A stretch of DNA of 64,000 bases from Paenibacillus assamensis DSM 18201 (GCF_000422445.1 NZ_KE383837.1:434001-498000), one strand, 5' to 3'. Counted from the first letter of the stretch, positions 9,703-19,429 are shown. Notes: generated by a model from the sequence alone, not told the origin. Made by a program: numbers and translations.

Positions 9703-10539
9703 TTACTTCAACCAAGTACCATCATATACCATTTCGGATGGTCCTGTCATGTATACATGTCCATCTTCTTCATTCCATTCGATAAATAATTCTCCACCTG
9801 CGAGCGAAACGGTTGCCGCACGGTCGGTTTTCCCATTGAGCACACTTGCCACAAGAGTTGCACAAGCGCCTGTTCCACAAGCAAGTGTCGGTCCTGCACC
9901 ACGTTCCCAAACACGCATATCCGTATAGTCACGCGAACGAACAGATACAAACTCTACATTCGTTTTACGAGGGAATAACGGATGAACTTCCAACTTCGGT
10001 CCCCAGGTGTTGAAGTCAAACTTTCTTGCATCATCAACATAAATGACACAGTGCGGGTTGCCCATCGATACCGCCGTGAAATGGAATGTCGTACCTTCTA
10101 TTTCGATTGGCTGATTGACAACTGTCTCTTGGTCAATCGTAGTAGGCACTTGCAATCCTTGAAGAATGGGCTTGCCCATATCCACACGGACCGTTGTCAC
10201 AACACCGTCTACTTTATTCAACTGAACGCGCTGCACGCCAGCTCCCAGCGTTTCGATCGTTAGTTCATCACCTGAAACATAGCCGCGGTCTGACACATAT
10301 TTCGCTACACAACGAATTGCATTACCGCATTGCTCTGCCTCAGAACCATCTGAGTTTATAATACGCATCATAAAGTCCGCCTGTGTGGACGGTAAAATAT
10401 ATACTAAGCCATCTGCACCAACCCCGAAATAACGATTACACGTTGCAATAGCTAATTCAGCTGCGTTGGCCGGCAATTGCTGTTCCCCAAATACGATAAC
10501 AAAGTCATTTCCCAGTCCGTTCATTTTCGTAAATTGCAT
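9703..10539 (-). CDS. dapF: Diaminopimelate epimerase
   Basis: Interconverts LL- and meso-diaminopimelate for peptidoglycan and lysine. 278 residues beginning MQFTKMNGLGNDFVI. The two catalytic cysteines lie in SEAEQCGNAIRC and in LACGTGACAT. The ATG at 10539 follows GAGGAGTGG. Its minus-strand neighbours are the P-type ATPase upstream and the yitJ-like gene downstream; two hairpins after dapF suggest it ends a transcript. Confidence 0.96.
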   Translation of the reverse strand: MQFTKMNGLGNDFVIVFGEQQLPANAAELAIATCNRYFGVGADGLVYILPSTQADFMMRIINSDGSEAEQCGNAIRCVAKYVSDRGYVSGDELTIETLGAGVQRVQLNKVDGVVTTVRVDMGKPILQGLQVPTTIDQETVVNQPIEIEGTTFHFTAVSMGNPHCVIYVDDARKFDFNTWGPKLEVHPLFPRKTNVEFVSVRSRDYTDMRVWERGAGPTLACGTGACATLVASVLNGKTDRAATVSLAGGELFIEWNEEDGHVYMTGPSEMVYDGTWLK

Positions 10540-10627
10540 CTACTTCCACTCCTCTAAATCAAAACTTGCTACTAGAATAACGCAAAAGGAAAGGAAAGTA
10601 TATTCACCAACTGAAAAAATGTTTGTA

Positions 10628-13426
10628 CTATGCTACCTTTTTTATGGACCGATGCTGCGCGCGATTCCGCTTGAAAGAAGACTTTTTCCCTGAAATAATC
10701 GACCCAAAACCAAGTAAAAACGTTGGAATTCCTGCCATTACCAATGTAATCGCCCAGTCACGCAGCGACAACGGTACTGTTTTGAAAATAGGCTGCAACG
10801 CCTCAACGTACAGCACAGCGAGCAGCAATACGACGGAAGAAAGTACTGCTAGCACGAGATATTTATTTTGAAATAGATTGCGATGGAAAATGGAACGTGA
10901 GCTGCGGCAGTCAAACACATGAATAAGCTGTGCCATAACAAGCGTTGCAAAAGCAACAGATTGGGCATGTACTAACTGCTGGCTGCTGTTATCAGCTTTC
11001 AGCGTGAGCCAGAATGCCGCCAATGTACATATTCCAATGAGGAAGCCACGGCTTACAATTTTCCAACCTAATCTTCTACCAAATATATTTTCTTTCGCAG
11101 CACGCGGCCGCTGCTCCATGAGATCTTTCTCTGATTGATCGACACCTAGCGCCATTGCAGGTAGGCCGTCTGTCACTAAGTTGACCCATAAAATCTGTAT
11201 CGGAACGAGCGGCAGCGGAAGTCCCGCCATCATGGCGAAGAACATGACGAGAATCTCACCTACATTGGAGGCCAGCAAATAACGTATAAATTTACGGATA
11301 TTCTCATAAATACCACGACCTTCTTCTATTGCCGCCACGATCGTTGCAAAGTTATCATCGCTCAAAATAAGTGATGACGCTTCCTTGGTAACATCAGTTC
11401 CCGTAATCCCCATCGCAATACCAATATCCGCCGCCTTAATCGCAGGAGCGTCATTAACACCATCACCTGTCATCGCTACTACATGACCTTTACGTTGGAG
11501 GGACTTAACGATTCTTAGTTTATGCTCAGGCGAAACACGGGCGTATACGTAGATTTGATCGACTACCTTATCCAACTCTTCGTCCGTCCATTGTGACAGC
11601 TGTACACCGCTGACAGACATTCCACCGCGCGGCACGATGCCAAGCTGGCCCGCAATCGCTTCTGCAGTAAGCTGATGATCACCTGTAATCATGACGGTCT
11701 TGATACCCGCACGCCGGCATTTGTGAATGGCTTCGCGCACTTCTCTGCGAGGTGGATCGATGAGACCGCCCAATCCAACAAATATAAGCTGATTCTCAAT
11801 CCGTTCATCTTGTATATTTTCATTTGGCTTCAGCTCGCGATAAGCAACGCCAAGAACACGGAGGGCTTGTTTGGCCATTTCTTCATTTGCTGCAACAGCA
11901 CGCTGCTTCAAAGTTGGAGTAAATGGTACCACTTTCCCCTCCCACAGCACGTAGGAGCAGCGTTCCATCAGCACATCTGGCGCCCCTTTTGTGTAGAGAA
12001 GCCTACCACCCTGATGATCAACAATGACCGACATTCGCTTGCGATCAGAATCAAACGGAATTTCTTGTGTTCGATTGTATATTCCCTTCAAGTTCGTTGA
12101 TGTCATCCCTAATTTAGCCGCAAGCACAAGCAATGCACCTTCTGTAGGGTCCCCTTTAATCGCCCACGTACTGGAAGGATCTGCGACCACGCCCCGCTTG
12201 GAACCCCGCATGCCTTTTGCAGAGCCAGCATCTTGCTGCTCCTCCAGAATCGCATTGTTGCACAACGCACTAATTTGCATAAAGCGGCGCAGTCCCTGCT
12301 CCTGCTTTAATTCAACAGGCCTTCCGGCAGAGGTTACCTGCCCAACCGGCTCATACCCTTCACCGCTTACATCCATATGCGAGCCGCCGATCCATAGCTT
12401 TGTCACGGTCATTTTGTTCTGCGTCAACGTACCTGTCTTATCTGAACAAATAACCGAAGCACAGCCAAGCGTCTCTACCGATGGAAGCTTGCGCACAATC
12501 GCCTTGCGCTTAATCATACGCTGCACACCAAGAGCAAGCGCAATCGTCACAATGGCTGGAAGCCCTTCAGGAATAGCAGCCACCGCTAAACTGACACCAG
12601 CCAAGAACATGCCTAGTGCAGGCTGTCCATGCAAAATACCTGCGACAACAACCATCACAGTCAGTGCTAGAGCGACGCCAATCAATATTTTCCCAAGCTG
12701 CTCCAAACGATGCTGCAATGGTGTTTCCATTTCCTCGGTACTTTGAATCAAATGAGCAATCTTACCCATTTCCGTATTCATGCCTGTCCGAATAACCAAG
12801 GCCTTCCCCGTACCTCGCGTCACCATCGTGCCCATAAATCCAATATTACGGCGATCACCAAGCGGCAGATCATCACCGGCAATCGCCCCACAATGTTTGT
12901 TGACAGGCACAGACTCCCCAGTTAGCGCCGACTCTTCCGTGTAACAACTGTTGGTTTCCAACCAACGAACATCTGCCGGAATACGATCCCCACTTTCAAG
13001 CAGCACAATATCTCCAGGCACCAGTTCTTTGGCTGAGATTTGCGCGAACTTTCCGTTCCGAATAACTTTGGCAGACGGTGCAGACAATTGTTTAAGCACT
13101 CGCAGTGAACGCTCCGCACGGAATTCTTGAACGAAACCCAATATTCCGTTAATTAAAATGATGGCAATAATCGTTACTGCATCCAAATATTCTCCGAGCA
13201 AGCCCGACACTAATGTAGCTCCAGCAAGTACAAGTACCATGAAGTCTTTAAATTGATTCAAAAATAAAGCAATAGGCGACACCGACTTACCTTCTGATAA
13301 TTCATTGTGGCCTACTTGCTCTCGTCGTAAGGTAACATTCTCCTCCGGCAATCCGCTTTCAGCGTGGACGTCCAGCTCAGCTAGCAGCTCATTGACCGAC
13401 ATCTGGTGCCACTTATTATGATCCAT
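10628..13426 (-). CDS. yloB: Calcium-transporting P-type ATPase (YloB type)
   Basis: Membrane cation pump of the P2A (SERCA-like) class, which exports Ca2+ at the cost of ATP. 932 residues from ATG 13426, with AAAGGAG eight bases before; the longer GTG start at 13444 overlaps that site. Seen in order: N-terminal cation-ATPase domain, TGES actuator loop (about 169), PEGLPA in M4 (about 286), phosphorylation motif DKTGTLT (about 329), KGAPD in the nucleotide domain, TGDGVNDAP hinge, and a C-terminal helix bundle with a VNLVTDG segment in M6 carrying ion-ligand residues. Divergent from rqcH, whose Bacillus neighbour is also yloB. Confidence 0.93.
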   Translation of the reverse strand: MDHNKWHQMSVNELLAELDVHAESGLPEENVTLRREQVGHNELSEGKSVSPIALFLNQFKDFMVLVLAGATLVSGLLGEYLDAVTIIAIILINGILGFVQEFRAERSLRVLKQLSAPSAKVIRNGKFAQISAKELVPGDIVLLESGDRIPADVRWLETNSCYTEESALTGESVPVNKHCGAIAGDDLPLGDRRNIGFMGTMVTRGTGKALVIRTGMNTEMGKIAHLIQSTEEMETPLQHRLEQLGKILIGVALALTVMVVVAGILHGQPALGMFLAGVSLAVAAIPEGLPAIVTIALALGVQRMIKRKAIVRKLPSVETLGCASVICSDKTGTLTQNKMTVTKLWIGGSHMDVSGEGYEPVGQVTSAGRPVELKQEQGLRRFMQISALCNNAILEEQQDAGSAKGMRGSKRGVVADPSSTWAIKGDPTEGALLVLAAKLGMTSTNLKGIYNRTQEIPFDSDRKRMSVIVDHQGGRLLYTKGAPDVLMERCSYVLWEGKVVPFTPTLKQRAVAANEEMAKQALRVLGVAYRELKPNENIQDERIENQLIFVGLGGLIDPPRREVREAIHKCRRAGIKTVMITGDHQLTAEAIAGQLGIVPRGGMSVSGVQLSQWTDEELDKVVDQIYVYARVSPEHKLRIVKSLQRKGHVVAMTGDGVNDAPAIKAADIGIAMGITGTDVTKEASSLILSDDNFATIVAAIEEGRGIYENIRKFIRYLLASNVGEILVMFFAMMAGLPLPLVPIQILWVNLVTDGLPAMALGVDQSEKDLMEQRPRAAKENIFGRRLGWKIVSRGFLIGICTLAAFWLTLKADNSSQQLVHAQSVAFATLVMAQLIHVFDCRSSRSIFHRNLFQNKYLVLAVLSSVVLLLAVLYVEALQPIFKTVPLSLRDWAITLVMAGIPTFLLGFGSIISGKKSSFKRNRAQHRSIKKVA

Positions 13427-13618
13427 GCCCTGATCTCCTTTCACCCGTTAGGCTGTCGCTTCCCCGACTCAACAACTGTGTTCGGACGAGCGAGTCATCA
13501 TGACACCAATGTATTCGGTACAACCCTAAAATATCCCACCCACTGAAATGCCTCTTAAGTTTTGGTGGAAAATATGGCATCATAGAGGAAGCATCGTAAC
13601 GAGATAGGAGAACCCATT

Positions 13619-15394
13619 ATGGCATTAGACGGAATCGTAACACGCGCCCTTGTCCATGAATTAACACAAGCAACGAGCGCTCGAATTAATAAAATACACC
13701 AGCCAACAGAACACGAAATCATTTTTCACCTTCGTGTAAAAGGCCAAAACAAAAAATTGCTCTTATCAGCGAATCCAACTTATCCGCGCATTCACTATAC
13801 AGAGCAGACACACAGCAATCCAGCAGAACCACCCATGTTCTGCATGCTTATGCGCAAGCATTGTGAAGGCGGCTTTATTGAACGCATTGAGCAAGTAGGA
13901 ATGGAACGGATCGTTCATATCGTCGTTCGACAGCGAGATGAACTTGGAGACGAATCGGTAAAGGTCATCATTATTGAGCTTATGGGACGTCACAGCAATA
14001 TTATTTTGATCGATCCTGCTTCTAACCAGATCATTGATGGAATTCATCATCTTACTCCTGCCATCAACAGCTATCGGATCGTTATGCCCGGCTTCCAGTA
14101 CACGGCTCCGCCAGAGCAGCACAAGCATAATCCATTGGAAATAGACAAGTCGGCTTTTCTTGCATTATGGGATCAGGCAGTGAGTGAAGCTGCTGATGGA
14201 CAAGAGCCAACAAGGGCATCCTCGTGGCTCGTTCAACATATGTCCGGCATCAGCCCGCGTATTGCCGAGGAATGGGCATATCGCTCTAACTTGACTCTAT
14301 TGACGGAGAATAGTGACGCCGAGCAGGCTTGGACAGCATTGGAGCGTATCGTTCAGCAGCTGCGTGATCATCAGTATACGCCGCAATTGATTGAGGCCGA
14401 AGACGGACGGATGTTCTTCTCAGCACTTCCACTTACACACCTACAAGGTGAAGCTAAGCTATATGCTGAAATGAGCACTTGCATGGAGGCGTTCTATGGC
14501 GACAAAGCTATACGCGACATGGTCAAACAACGCGTAGGCGACCTAGCCCGCTTCTTGCAGCAAGAAAGAAATAAGAACGAGAAGAAAATAGCAAAGCTTC
14601 AAGAAACACTAGAAGACGCGAACGACGCTGATCGCTATCGCATTATGGGAGAATTACTATTCGCCTCCCTGCACCAGCTAAAGCGCGGTGACAGTAAGAT
14701 AGAACTAATGAATTATTATGATGAAAATTGTGGGATGATCACCATTTCACTAGATCCGCTGCTTTCCCCTTCGGATAATGCGCAGCGGTATTTCAAACGC
14801 TATAATAAGATGAAGAACAGTATCCTCGTGGTAGAAGAGCAAATTAGCGAGGCTAGAGAAGAGATTCGTTACTATGATAATCTCTTGCAGCAGTTGCAAG
14901 ATGCGAATATTCAAGACGCACAGGAAATTCGAGAAGAGCTTGTAGAGCAAGGCTTGCTTCGCGATCGTTCCAAGCGTACAAAGCGCAAACGCAAAGATAA
15001 TCGCCCTACGGTATATACGTACACGTCTTCTGAAGGCATTGCGATTCATGTGGGTAAGAACAATATCCAGAATGAATATGTCACCAATCGTTTGGCACAT
15101 CCAAACGATACCTGGCTGCATACGAAGGATATTCCAGGATCTCACGTCGTCATTCGCAGTGAGCAATTTAGCGATGTTACGCTGGACGAGGCTGCTCAAC
15201 TAGCTGCTTATTTCAGCCAAGCGAAGCATTCTAGTCTTGTACCCGTAGACTATACGCTGATCCGCCATGTCCGTAAGCCGAACGGCTCGAAGCCAGGTTT
15301 CGTCATTTATGAACGACAGAAGACATTATTCATTACGCCTGATGCAGATCGTATTGCCAAGCTCCCGTTGCATGTGAAACAAAGCAACAGCTAG
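13619..15394 (+). CDS. rqcH: Ribosome quality control protein RqcH (Rqc2/NEMF family)
   Basis: Binds stalled 50S-peptidyl-tRNA and recruits Ala-tRNA to add C-terminal poly-alanine tails for proteolysis. 591 residues: NFACT-N domain (MALDGIVTRALVHEL and PTYPRIHYT), helix-hairpin-helix area, a long coiled coil around 310-440, then the NFACT-R domain with DTWLHTKDIPGSH near residue 490. The ATG at 13619 follows TAGGAG. Formerly called FbpA/YloA. Transcribed away from the P-type ATPase, and followed by a strong hairpin. Confidence 0.94.
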   Translation: MALDGIVTRALVHELTQATSARINKIHQPTEHEIIFHLRVKGQNKKLLLSANPTYPRIHYTEQTHSNPAEPPMFCMLMRKHCEGGFIERIEQVGMERIVHIVVRQRDELGDESVKVIIIELMGRHSNIILIDPASNQIIDGIHHLTPAINSYRIVMPGFQYTAPPEQHKHNPLEIDKSAFLALWDQAVSEAADGQEPTRASSWLVQHMSGISPRIAEEWAYRSNLTLLTENSDAEQAWTALERIVQQLRDHQYTPQLIEAEDGRMFFSALPLTHLQGEAKLYAEMSTCMEAFYGDKAIRDMVKQRVGDLARFLQQERNKNEKKIAKLQETLEDANDADRYRIMGELLFASLHQLKRGDSKIELMNYYDENCGMITISLDPLLSPSDNAQRYFKRYNKMKNSILVVEEQISEAREEIRYYDNLLQQLQDANIQDAQEIREELVEQGLLRDRSKRTKRKRKDNRPTVYTYTSSEGIAIHVGKNNIQNEYVTNRLAHPNDTWLHTKDIPGSHVVIRSEQFSDVTLDEAAQLAAYFSQAKHSSLVPVDYTLIRHVRKPNGSKPGFVIYERQKTLFITPDADRIAKLPLHVKQSNS

Positions 15395-15453
15395 CTCTGG
15401 TACAGCACACTCAGGCTAGCACCAGAACAGCAGAGACTAAATAGCCACACAGC

Positions 15454-15527
15454 AAAAAGGTGCCCTGCAAGAGAATGAACTGCAACCCCAATTGTGGACA
15501 GTTTAACATCTTGCTTGGGCACCTTTT
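15454..15527 (+). terminator. Composite hairpin terminator after rqcH
   Basis: Left arm AAAAGGTGCCC-TGCAAGA and right arm TCTTGC-TTGGGCACC-TTTT enclose a smaller stem AACTG/CAGTT. The T-run on the plus strand fits rqcH termination; the A-run on the other side means it could also end transcription of the minus-strand PHP gene. Confidence 0.75.
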
Positions 15528-15634
15528 CGCTCATCATTTCATTTACTTTCATCACGCTTCATCCACTGCACTCGCTTAGTAAAACAAACAGAGCCTCATT
15601 GAGTCGTAAGACTGAGTTAGATGAATGCCAATCA

Positions 15635-15777
15635 TGCAGTTATTTCACGTGTAAATATGCTTATTCATCATGTTAATGACAAAAATTCATTTAATTTGAC
15701 TCCTTTTTTAATTATAGAGTCAAAACAAGAAAAATAACTGCACTTTTGTCCATACCTAATTAGTTTTAGGCAGTTAT
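15635..15777. repeat. Nested inverted repeats
   Basis: An 11-bp perfect inverted repeat, TGCAGTTATTT (15635-15645) and AAATAACTGCA (15732-15742), encloses a second one, TTTGACTC (15695-15702) and GAGTCAAA (15717-15724). A third GCAGTTAT copy lies at 15770-15777. No coding content. Confidence 0.65.
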
Positions 15778-15879
15778 GCACACATGTAGAAGTTGCGAAC
15801 ATGCGATACTGTTTCACGCATACTTTTATTGTCAACGTTGAAAACACTATCTACGTCTGTTAAATCAGGTGACCTAGTC

Positions 15880-16773
15880 TTACTTACGACTGTCAGCAAT
15901 CTCTCGCAATGATTCCACAGTCCCCATATCTATTCGTCGACTGCCAAGCGCTCCGTGGAATACTTTCCCTTGCCGTGCACCGTGAAAATCAGAACCTGCT
16001 GTTTTCAACAATCCATACACATCCGCCATTTCGATATAGCGGCTTACATCCGCATCTGTATGATCCGAATGCCATACTTCAATCCCATCTGGTTGAATCT
16101 CACGCACAATTCGATCAACTAAGACATCATCACCATATAAACCAGGGTGTGCCAATACAACAGTTCCACCCGCTTCACGTATCCAAGTAGCGGCTGTAAG
16201 CGGGGTGATGCGCGGAGGGTTAACGTACGCCAATCCGTCTTTCCCCAAATATCGGTCAAAAGCCTCTTTCATATTCGCTACTACCCCACGACGCACTAGG
16301 GCATCTGCCATATGCGGGCGACCAACCGTTTCCCCTTCTTGCAGTGGATTAGGCAGCTCAGCTATTACTTCCTCCATCGTCAATGGAATACCAAGTTCCG
16401 TTAATCGAGCAACCATCATTTCATTACGAACATCACGTATTTGGCGTAATTCGAGTAAACGATCACTAAAAGACGTATCTTCTGGGTTCACATAATAGCC
16501 TAAGATATGAATATCAATGCCTTGCTCCACCGTACTTATTTCAACACCTGGAATAAGATGAATGCCAACACACTCCGCCTCTGCAGCTGCCTCGGCAAGA
16601 CCGGCTGTCGTATCATGATCGGTGATCGCAATCGCTTCAAGGCCCGCTTCCTTTGCTAGTCTTATATTTTCCAATGGGCGACATACACCATCAGAAGCAG
16701 TCGTATGCGTATGGAGATCAGCCCCACCATCGCATTGCGGAACACCATTTGCTTCAAACTGTTGTTCAATCAT
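15880..16773 (-). CDS. PHP-domain phosphoesterase (YciV/RNase AM-like)
   Basis: 297-residue polymerase-and-histidinol-phosphatase domain protein. Metal-binding motifs are clear: DLHTHTTASDG, TDHDT, PGVEIST, LAHPG and the C-terminal GSDFHG. This arrangement matches the YciV/TrpH group, where E. coli members act as a 5'-3' exonuclease on RNA and on 3',5'-bisnucleotides; the exact substrate here is inferred. The start at 16773 is preceded by GGAAGTG; an ATG at 16788 lacks a site. Just 28 bases upstream lies the LysR gene on the same strand, so the two may be cotranscribed. Confidence 0.88.
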   Translation of the reverse strand: MIEQQFEANGVPQCDGGADLHTHTTASDGVCRPLENIRLAKEAGLEAIAITDHDTTAGLAEAAAEAECVGIHLIPGVEISTVEQGIDIHILGYYVNPEDTSFSDRLLELRQIRDVRNEMMVARLTELGIPLTMEEVIAELPNPLQEGETVGRPHMADALVRRGVVANMKEAFDRYLGKDGLAYVNPPRITPLTAATWIREAGGTVVLAHPGLYGDDVLVDRIVREIQPDGIEVWHSDHTDADVSRYIEMADVYGLLKTAGSDFHGARQGKVFHGALGSRRIDMGTVESLREIADSRK

Positions 16774-16801
16774 TGCTATCACTTCCATCTTTTCTTATTC
16801 G

Positions 16802-17728
16802 TCAATCGGTTGGTGCTAACGCTTCCGGAATGATGCTCTGTTGACGCAAATACGTCAGGAAAGCCATTGCTGGCCAAGCTAGCATGCTATCTTTCAGTTG
16901 AACGGCATAGAACTTACGTTTAAACGATATGCCTTCGATTGGAATTGCCGCCACTAGGCCTAGAGAACACTCGTGCCGCACAGCAGATTTGGACATAATC
17001 GTAACACCAAGCCCGTTTTCTACCGCTGATTTGACAGCACCTGTACTACCCAGTTCCATTACAATCCGAAGCGACGAGAAATTATGCCCATAATCTTTAA
17101 GCGCATTTTCCATCACCTGTCTCGTACCCGAACCTTGCTCTCGTAAAATAAAACCACAAGCCAATGCCTCTTCTAAAGCAACTGAATCCCGTCCTATATA
17201 AGGATGGCCCTTCGGAACGACAAGAAACAATTCGTCCTCCATAACCTCTTCTGTTATCATATCCGGGTCATTCACTGGCGCTTCAACTAAGCCAAGATGC
17301 AGTTGATGCTGTCGAATACCTTCAACAATTTGTGTTGTATTCATGACTCCCATACTAATAGTCATCTCAGGGTGAGAAGATATAAAGCTCCCAAGCAAGG
17401 GAGGGATGACGTATTCTCCTATCGTCAAACTCGCTCCTAGCTGCAATTTGCCATGAAGCTGCTTCGTAAAGAGTGACATCGCCTCTTCTGTTTGTTGTAC
17501 AAGGTCAATCGCCTGTTTCGCATAAGGAATCAACGTTCTTCCCGCATCAGACAGCTGCAGTTTCTTGGTAGAACGATGAAAGAGCTTCGTTCCAAAATAA
17601 TCCTCTAAGCTTTGAATTTGCATCGTTACGGCGGGCTGAGTCATATGAAGCGCTTGAGCAGCTGCCGAGAAACTGCTCTTCGCAGCTACGGTATAAAAAA
17701 TATGCAACTGATGGAAACTAACTGCCAT
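16802..17728 (-). CDS. LysR-type transcriptional regulator (CysL/YeiE-like)
   Basis: 308 residues. N-terminal winged helix-turn-helix (SFSAAAQALHMTQPAVTMQIQ, about 17-37) and a periplasmic-binding-like effector domain starting near residue 90. The N-terminal sequence resembles CysL of B. subtilis (sulfite reductase activator), but the effector is not deducible. The ATG at 17728 follows AAGGTGG at correct spacing; a GTG at 17740 overlaps that site. It is not divergent from a sulfur operon here; the only same-strand partner is the PHP gene. Confidence 0.85.
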   Translation of the reverse strand: MAVSFHQLHIFYTVAAKSSFSAAAQALHMTQPAVTMQIQSLEDYFGTKLFHRSTKKLQLSDAGRTLIPYAKQAIDLVQQTEEAMSLFTKQLHGKLQLGASLTIGEYVIPPLLGSFISSHPEMTISMGVMNTTQIVEGIRQHQLHLGLVEAPVNDPDMITEEVMEDELFLVVPKGHPYIGRDSVALEEALACGFILREQGSGTRQVMENALKDYGHNFSSLRIVMELGSTGAVKSAVENGLGVTIMSKSAVRHECSLGLVAAIPIEGISFKRKFYAVQLKDSMLAWPAMAFLTYLRQQSIIPEALAPTD

Positions 17729-17777
17729 CGAATCCGCCACCTTCTAATCACATTGGTTTCCATTATATCACACTGTC

Positions 17778-17885
17778 CTATCGAAACAGTCGACCAATAC
17801 CAAAAAGCCGCATTCCAAAGAATGCGACTTCAACAATCATGAGAGTCGTTGCTGCACCGATAAGAGATGCAAGTAGATAGTGCAT
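17778..17885 (-). CDS. Possible 35-residue hydrophobic small protein
   Basis: A short frame, ATG at 17885 to TAG at 17778, encodes a peptide beginning MHYLLASLIGAATT with one predicted membrane helix and a basic tail ending GRLFR. No good ribosome binding site precedes the ATG, although the frame is open upstream to near 17942. A hairpin with a U5 tail (about 17802-17831) lies inside the frame, and either reading may be right. It would follow the 145-residue gene by about 67 bases on the same strand. Unrecognised; treat as a candidate. Confidence 0.3.
   Translation of the reverse strand: MHYLLASLIGAATTLMIVEVAFFGMRLFGIGRLFR
17802..17831 (-). terminator. Terminator-like hairpin after the 145-residue gene
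   Basis: Minus-strand AAGTCGCATTC-TTTG-GAATGCGGCTT followed by TTT. The single mismatch is a U-G pair on this strand. The U-tract fits an intrinsic terminator about 120 bases after the upstream stop. Confidence 0.6.
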
Positions 17886-17952
17886 AATTACGCAGTCGAT
17901 GAACTTATCTGCGATAAACTGAAATGAGTTATTGTATTCCCATCACTTCTGC

Positions 17953-18390
17953 TCAACGATGCTTGCGACTGTTCTTCACTAATGTCATACGTCTTGAATG
18001 ACGTAACCAAGAATAATATGACTTCAAATCACGAAGCTCAATAGTTTGTGACATACGTCCCAAATAAGTTACAACTACCATCTTCGTCATTGGCGTTCCC
18101 GACAAATCCAGATCTCGTTCAGACTCTACTAGTTCCGCAACCATCACGATATCATCATCGATCAGGTACACATCCTCTTCTTGGCGGTAATAGGAGGTAA
18201 TCCGGTTCGTCTTCAAACAGTCCCACATATACGAAGCAATAGCTTCCATATCCTGCGTCTCTGACGCAATACGGTCATTCCATCGACTACGTGCGTGATT
18301 CGTTATAATGATGTCTGAAATCTTCTTATCGCCGAGCAAGACATAGAACGGTTCATACGTACTCCAGCGTTCCATTACTTTGTCTTTCAC
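17953..18390 (-). CDS. Conserved protein of unknown function (145 aa)
   Basis: Not recognised. It starts with GTG at 18390 after GGTGGAGAG; an internal ATG at 18375 has no site. The protein is soluble, with an N-terminal block ITNHARSRWNDR, a central acidic strand pair VYLIDDDIVMVAE and a hydrophobic VVVTYLGRM strand, ending in a basic tail (SRKHR). The HARxRxxxR block followed by beta strands loosely recalls DUF4258-type folds, but this is only a visual resemblance. No signal peptide or membrane segment. Monocistronic, apart from the possible tiny ORF downstream. Confidence 0.75.
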   Translation of the reverse strand: MKDKVMERWSTYEPFYVLLGDKKISDIIITNHARSRWNDRIASETQDMEAIASYMWDCLKTNRITSYYRQEEDVYLIDDDIVMVAELVESERDLDLSGTPMTKMVVVTYLGRMSQTIELRDLKSYYSWLRHSRRMTLVKNSRKHR

Positions 18391-18544
18391 CGGATACCAC
18401 TCTCCACCACATAGGTCTTTATGTCTATGTATATTTACCCGTTATATTACAGGAAGTATAAGTCGATCACAAGTTCAAAACGCTCATTTATGGGTGTTTT
18501 TAGAAAATCTTTAACTTAAATGATCAAATTAAGACACATATAAA

Positions 18545-18585
18545 AATGGAAACCGCTTTCGCACGTAGCGAAAACGATTTCCATT
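18545..18585 (-). terminator. Terminator of ylbG
   Basis: An 18-bp stem, AATGGAAACCGCTTTCGC against GCGAAAACGATTTCCATT, with a 5-base loop. The two mismatches on the plus strand are G-U pairs on the minus strand, and a T-run follows on that side. This shows the minus strand is the working transcript. Confidence 0.85.
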
Positions 18586-18652
18586 AAATTAACGTTAGAT
18601 ATAGAAAACAATGTAATCTCAGTTGAATTGTGGTGATTATATTTTACATGAA

Positions 18653-18916
18653 TTACATTCCGTAAAAACGAGTTTTTTCTTCAAACTCACTACTATACTC
18701 CGTCTTAATTTCGTTGCGATAAGAACGCTCAATCTTCTTCACATAGTTCAAGCGCTTCAAATTTTTAACCGTATCCTCAGCACGATCTGCGTTAACATAC
18801 AGTACTGCATAGTGCATTTTACGCGAAATATAGTGAAGTGAACCGTATTTCTCCAGATTACGAGCTGCTTTTACATCGCTCACCCATATAATATAGCCTG
18901 TACGTTGTGGAAACAT
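18653..18916 (-). CDS. ylbG: YlbG family protein (DUF2129)
   Basis: 87 residues, matching the B. subtilis YlbG pattern: MFPQRTGYIIWV, then KYGSLHYISRKMHYAVLYVN and KKIERSYRNEIKTE. Cytosolic, with a beta-alpha-beta ferredoxin-like layout judged by eye; the biochemical role is unknown. The ribosome binding site GGGGGGAAAT is strong. It follows ylbF by about 36 bases, as ylbF-ylbG pair in Bacillus, and is followed by a strong terminator. Confidence 0.93.
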   Translation of the reverse strand: MFPQRTGYIIWVSDVKAARNLEKYGSLHYISRKMHYAVLYVNADRAEDTVKNLKRLNYVKKIERSYRNEIKTEYSSEFEEKTRFYGM

Positions 18917-18952
18917 ATTTCCCCCCGCTTTCCATCGTAACTTCAGCTGCTA

Positions 18953-19429
18953 CTAGCCACAGCTTGAGCACCCGCCACTACATCCACCAGTAGAACAACC
19001 GCCAGTTGGCTGCAGTGCGTTGCTTGGCACCTTGATCGATTCTGAGACAGAATGAGCAATAACTTTAGAAAGTTCATATAACATATCATCAAGCTGCTCT
19101 TCCGCACGTTTGAACTGTTGAACTTCTTCTATCTCATCAAGCCTTCGCTCAATGGCAAATACCGCATCTCTTGCAGTATGGTAATCAGGGTGAAAATGAC
19201 CGAAACGCTCTGTTTCCTCAAACAAATCTTTCTTTCGAAGAAATTCACGCTTCAATTGCTTAACTTCTTCATGTTGTTCCATCCGCTGCTTCCAAGTTAA
19301 ATAACTCGTTAACTCAGCAGAATGCTTAATCATATCCCCCAGTTCATAGGCTTCCGTTAACAAAATGGCCGTATCTGGTTGACCACTCTGTTCGGGATAC
19401 TCCGATTGTGACACATGTATATGTGGCAT
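18953..19429 (-). CDS. ylbF: YlbF/RicF-family Y-complex subunit
   Basis: Part of the RicA-RicF-RicT (YmcA-YlbF-YaaT) complex that in B. subtilis guides RNase Y processing and affects competence, sporulation and biofilm. About 158 residues, mostly helical, with ERFGHFHPDYHTARD and the helix RLDEIEEVQQFKRAEEQLDD typical of YlbF. The C-terminal tail GGCSTGGCSGGCSSCG carries four cysteines; the Bacillus complex carries iron-sulfur clusters and its YlbF also ends in a Cys-rich tail. Start uncertain: ATG 19429 or TTG 19444, neither with a strong site. Confidence 0.9.
   Translation of the reverse strand: MPHIHVSQSEYPEQSGQPDTAILLTEAYELGDMIKHSAELTSYLTWKQRMEQHEEVKQLKREFLRKKDLFEETERFGHFHPDYHTARDAVFAIERRLDEIEEVQQFKRAEEQLDDMLYELSKVIAHSVSESIKVPSNALQPTGGCSTGGCSGGCSSCG

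Larger units (their letters stand above)
15395..15879. other. 485-base non-coding stretch with hairpins and inverted repeats
   Basis: Lies between the convergent rqcH and PHP genes. It holds a long composite hairpin (15454-15527) and a nested set of inverted repeats (15635-15777), listed separately. No convincing ORF with a ribosome binding site was found; the rest is AT-rich. Confidence 0.6.

Noticed and set aside
12024-12746. 240-codon plus-strand open frame
   Set aside because: Lies fully antisense to the P-type ATPase and has no ribosome binding site; codon-bias shadow.
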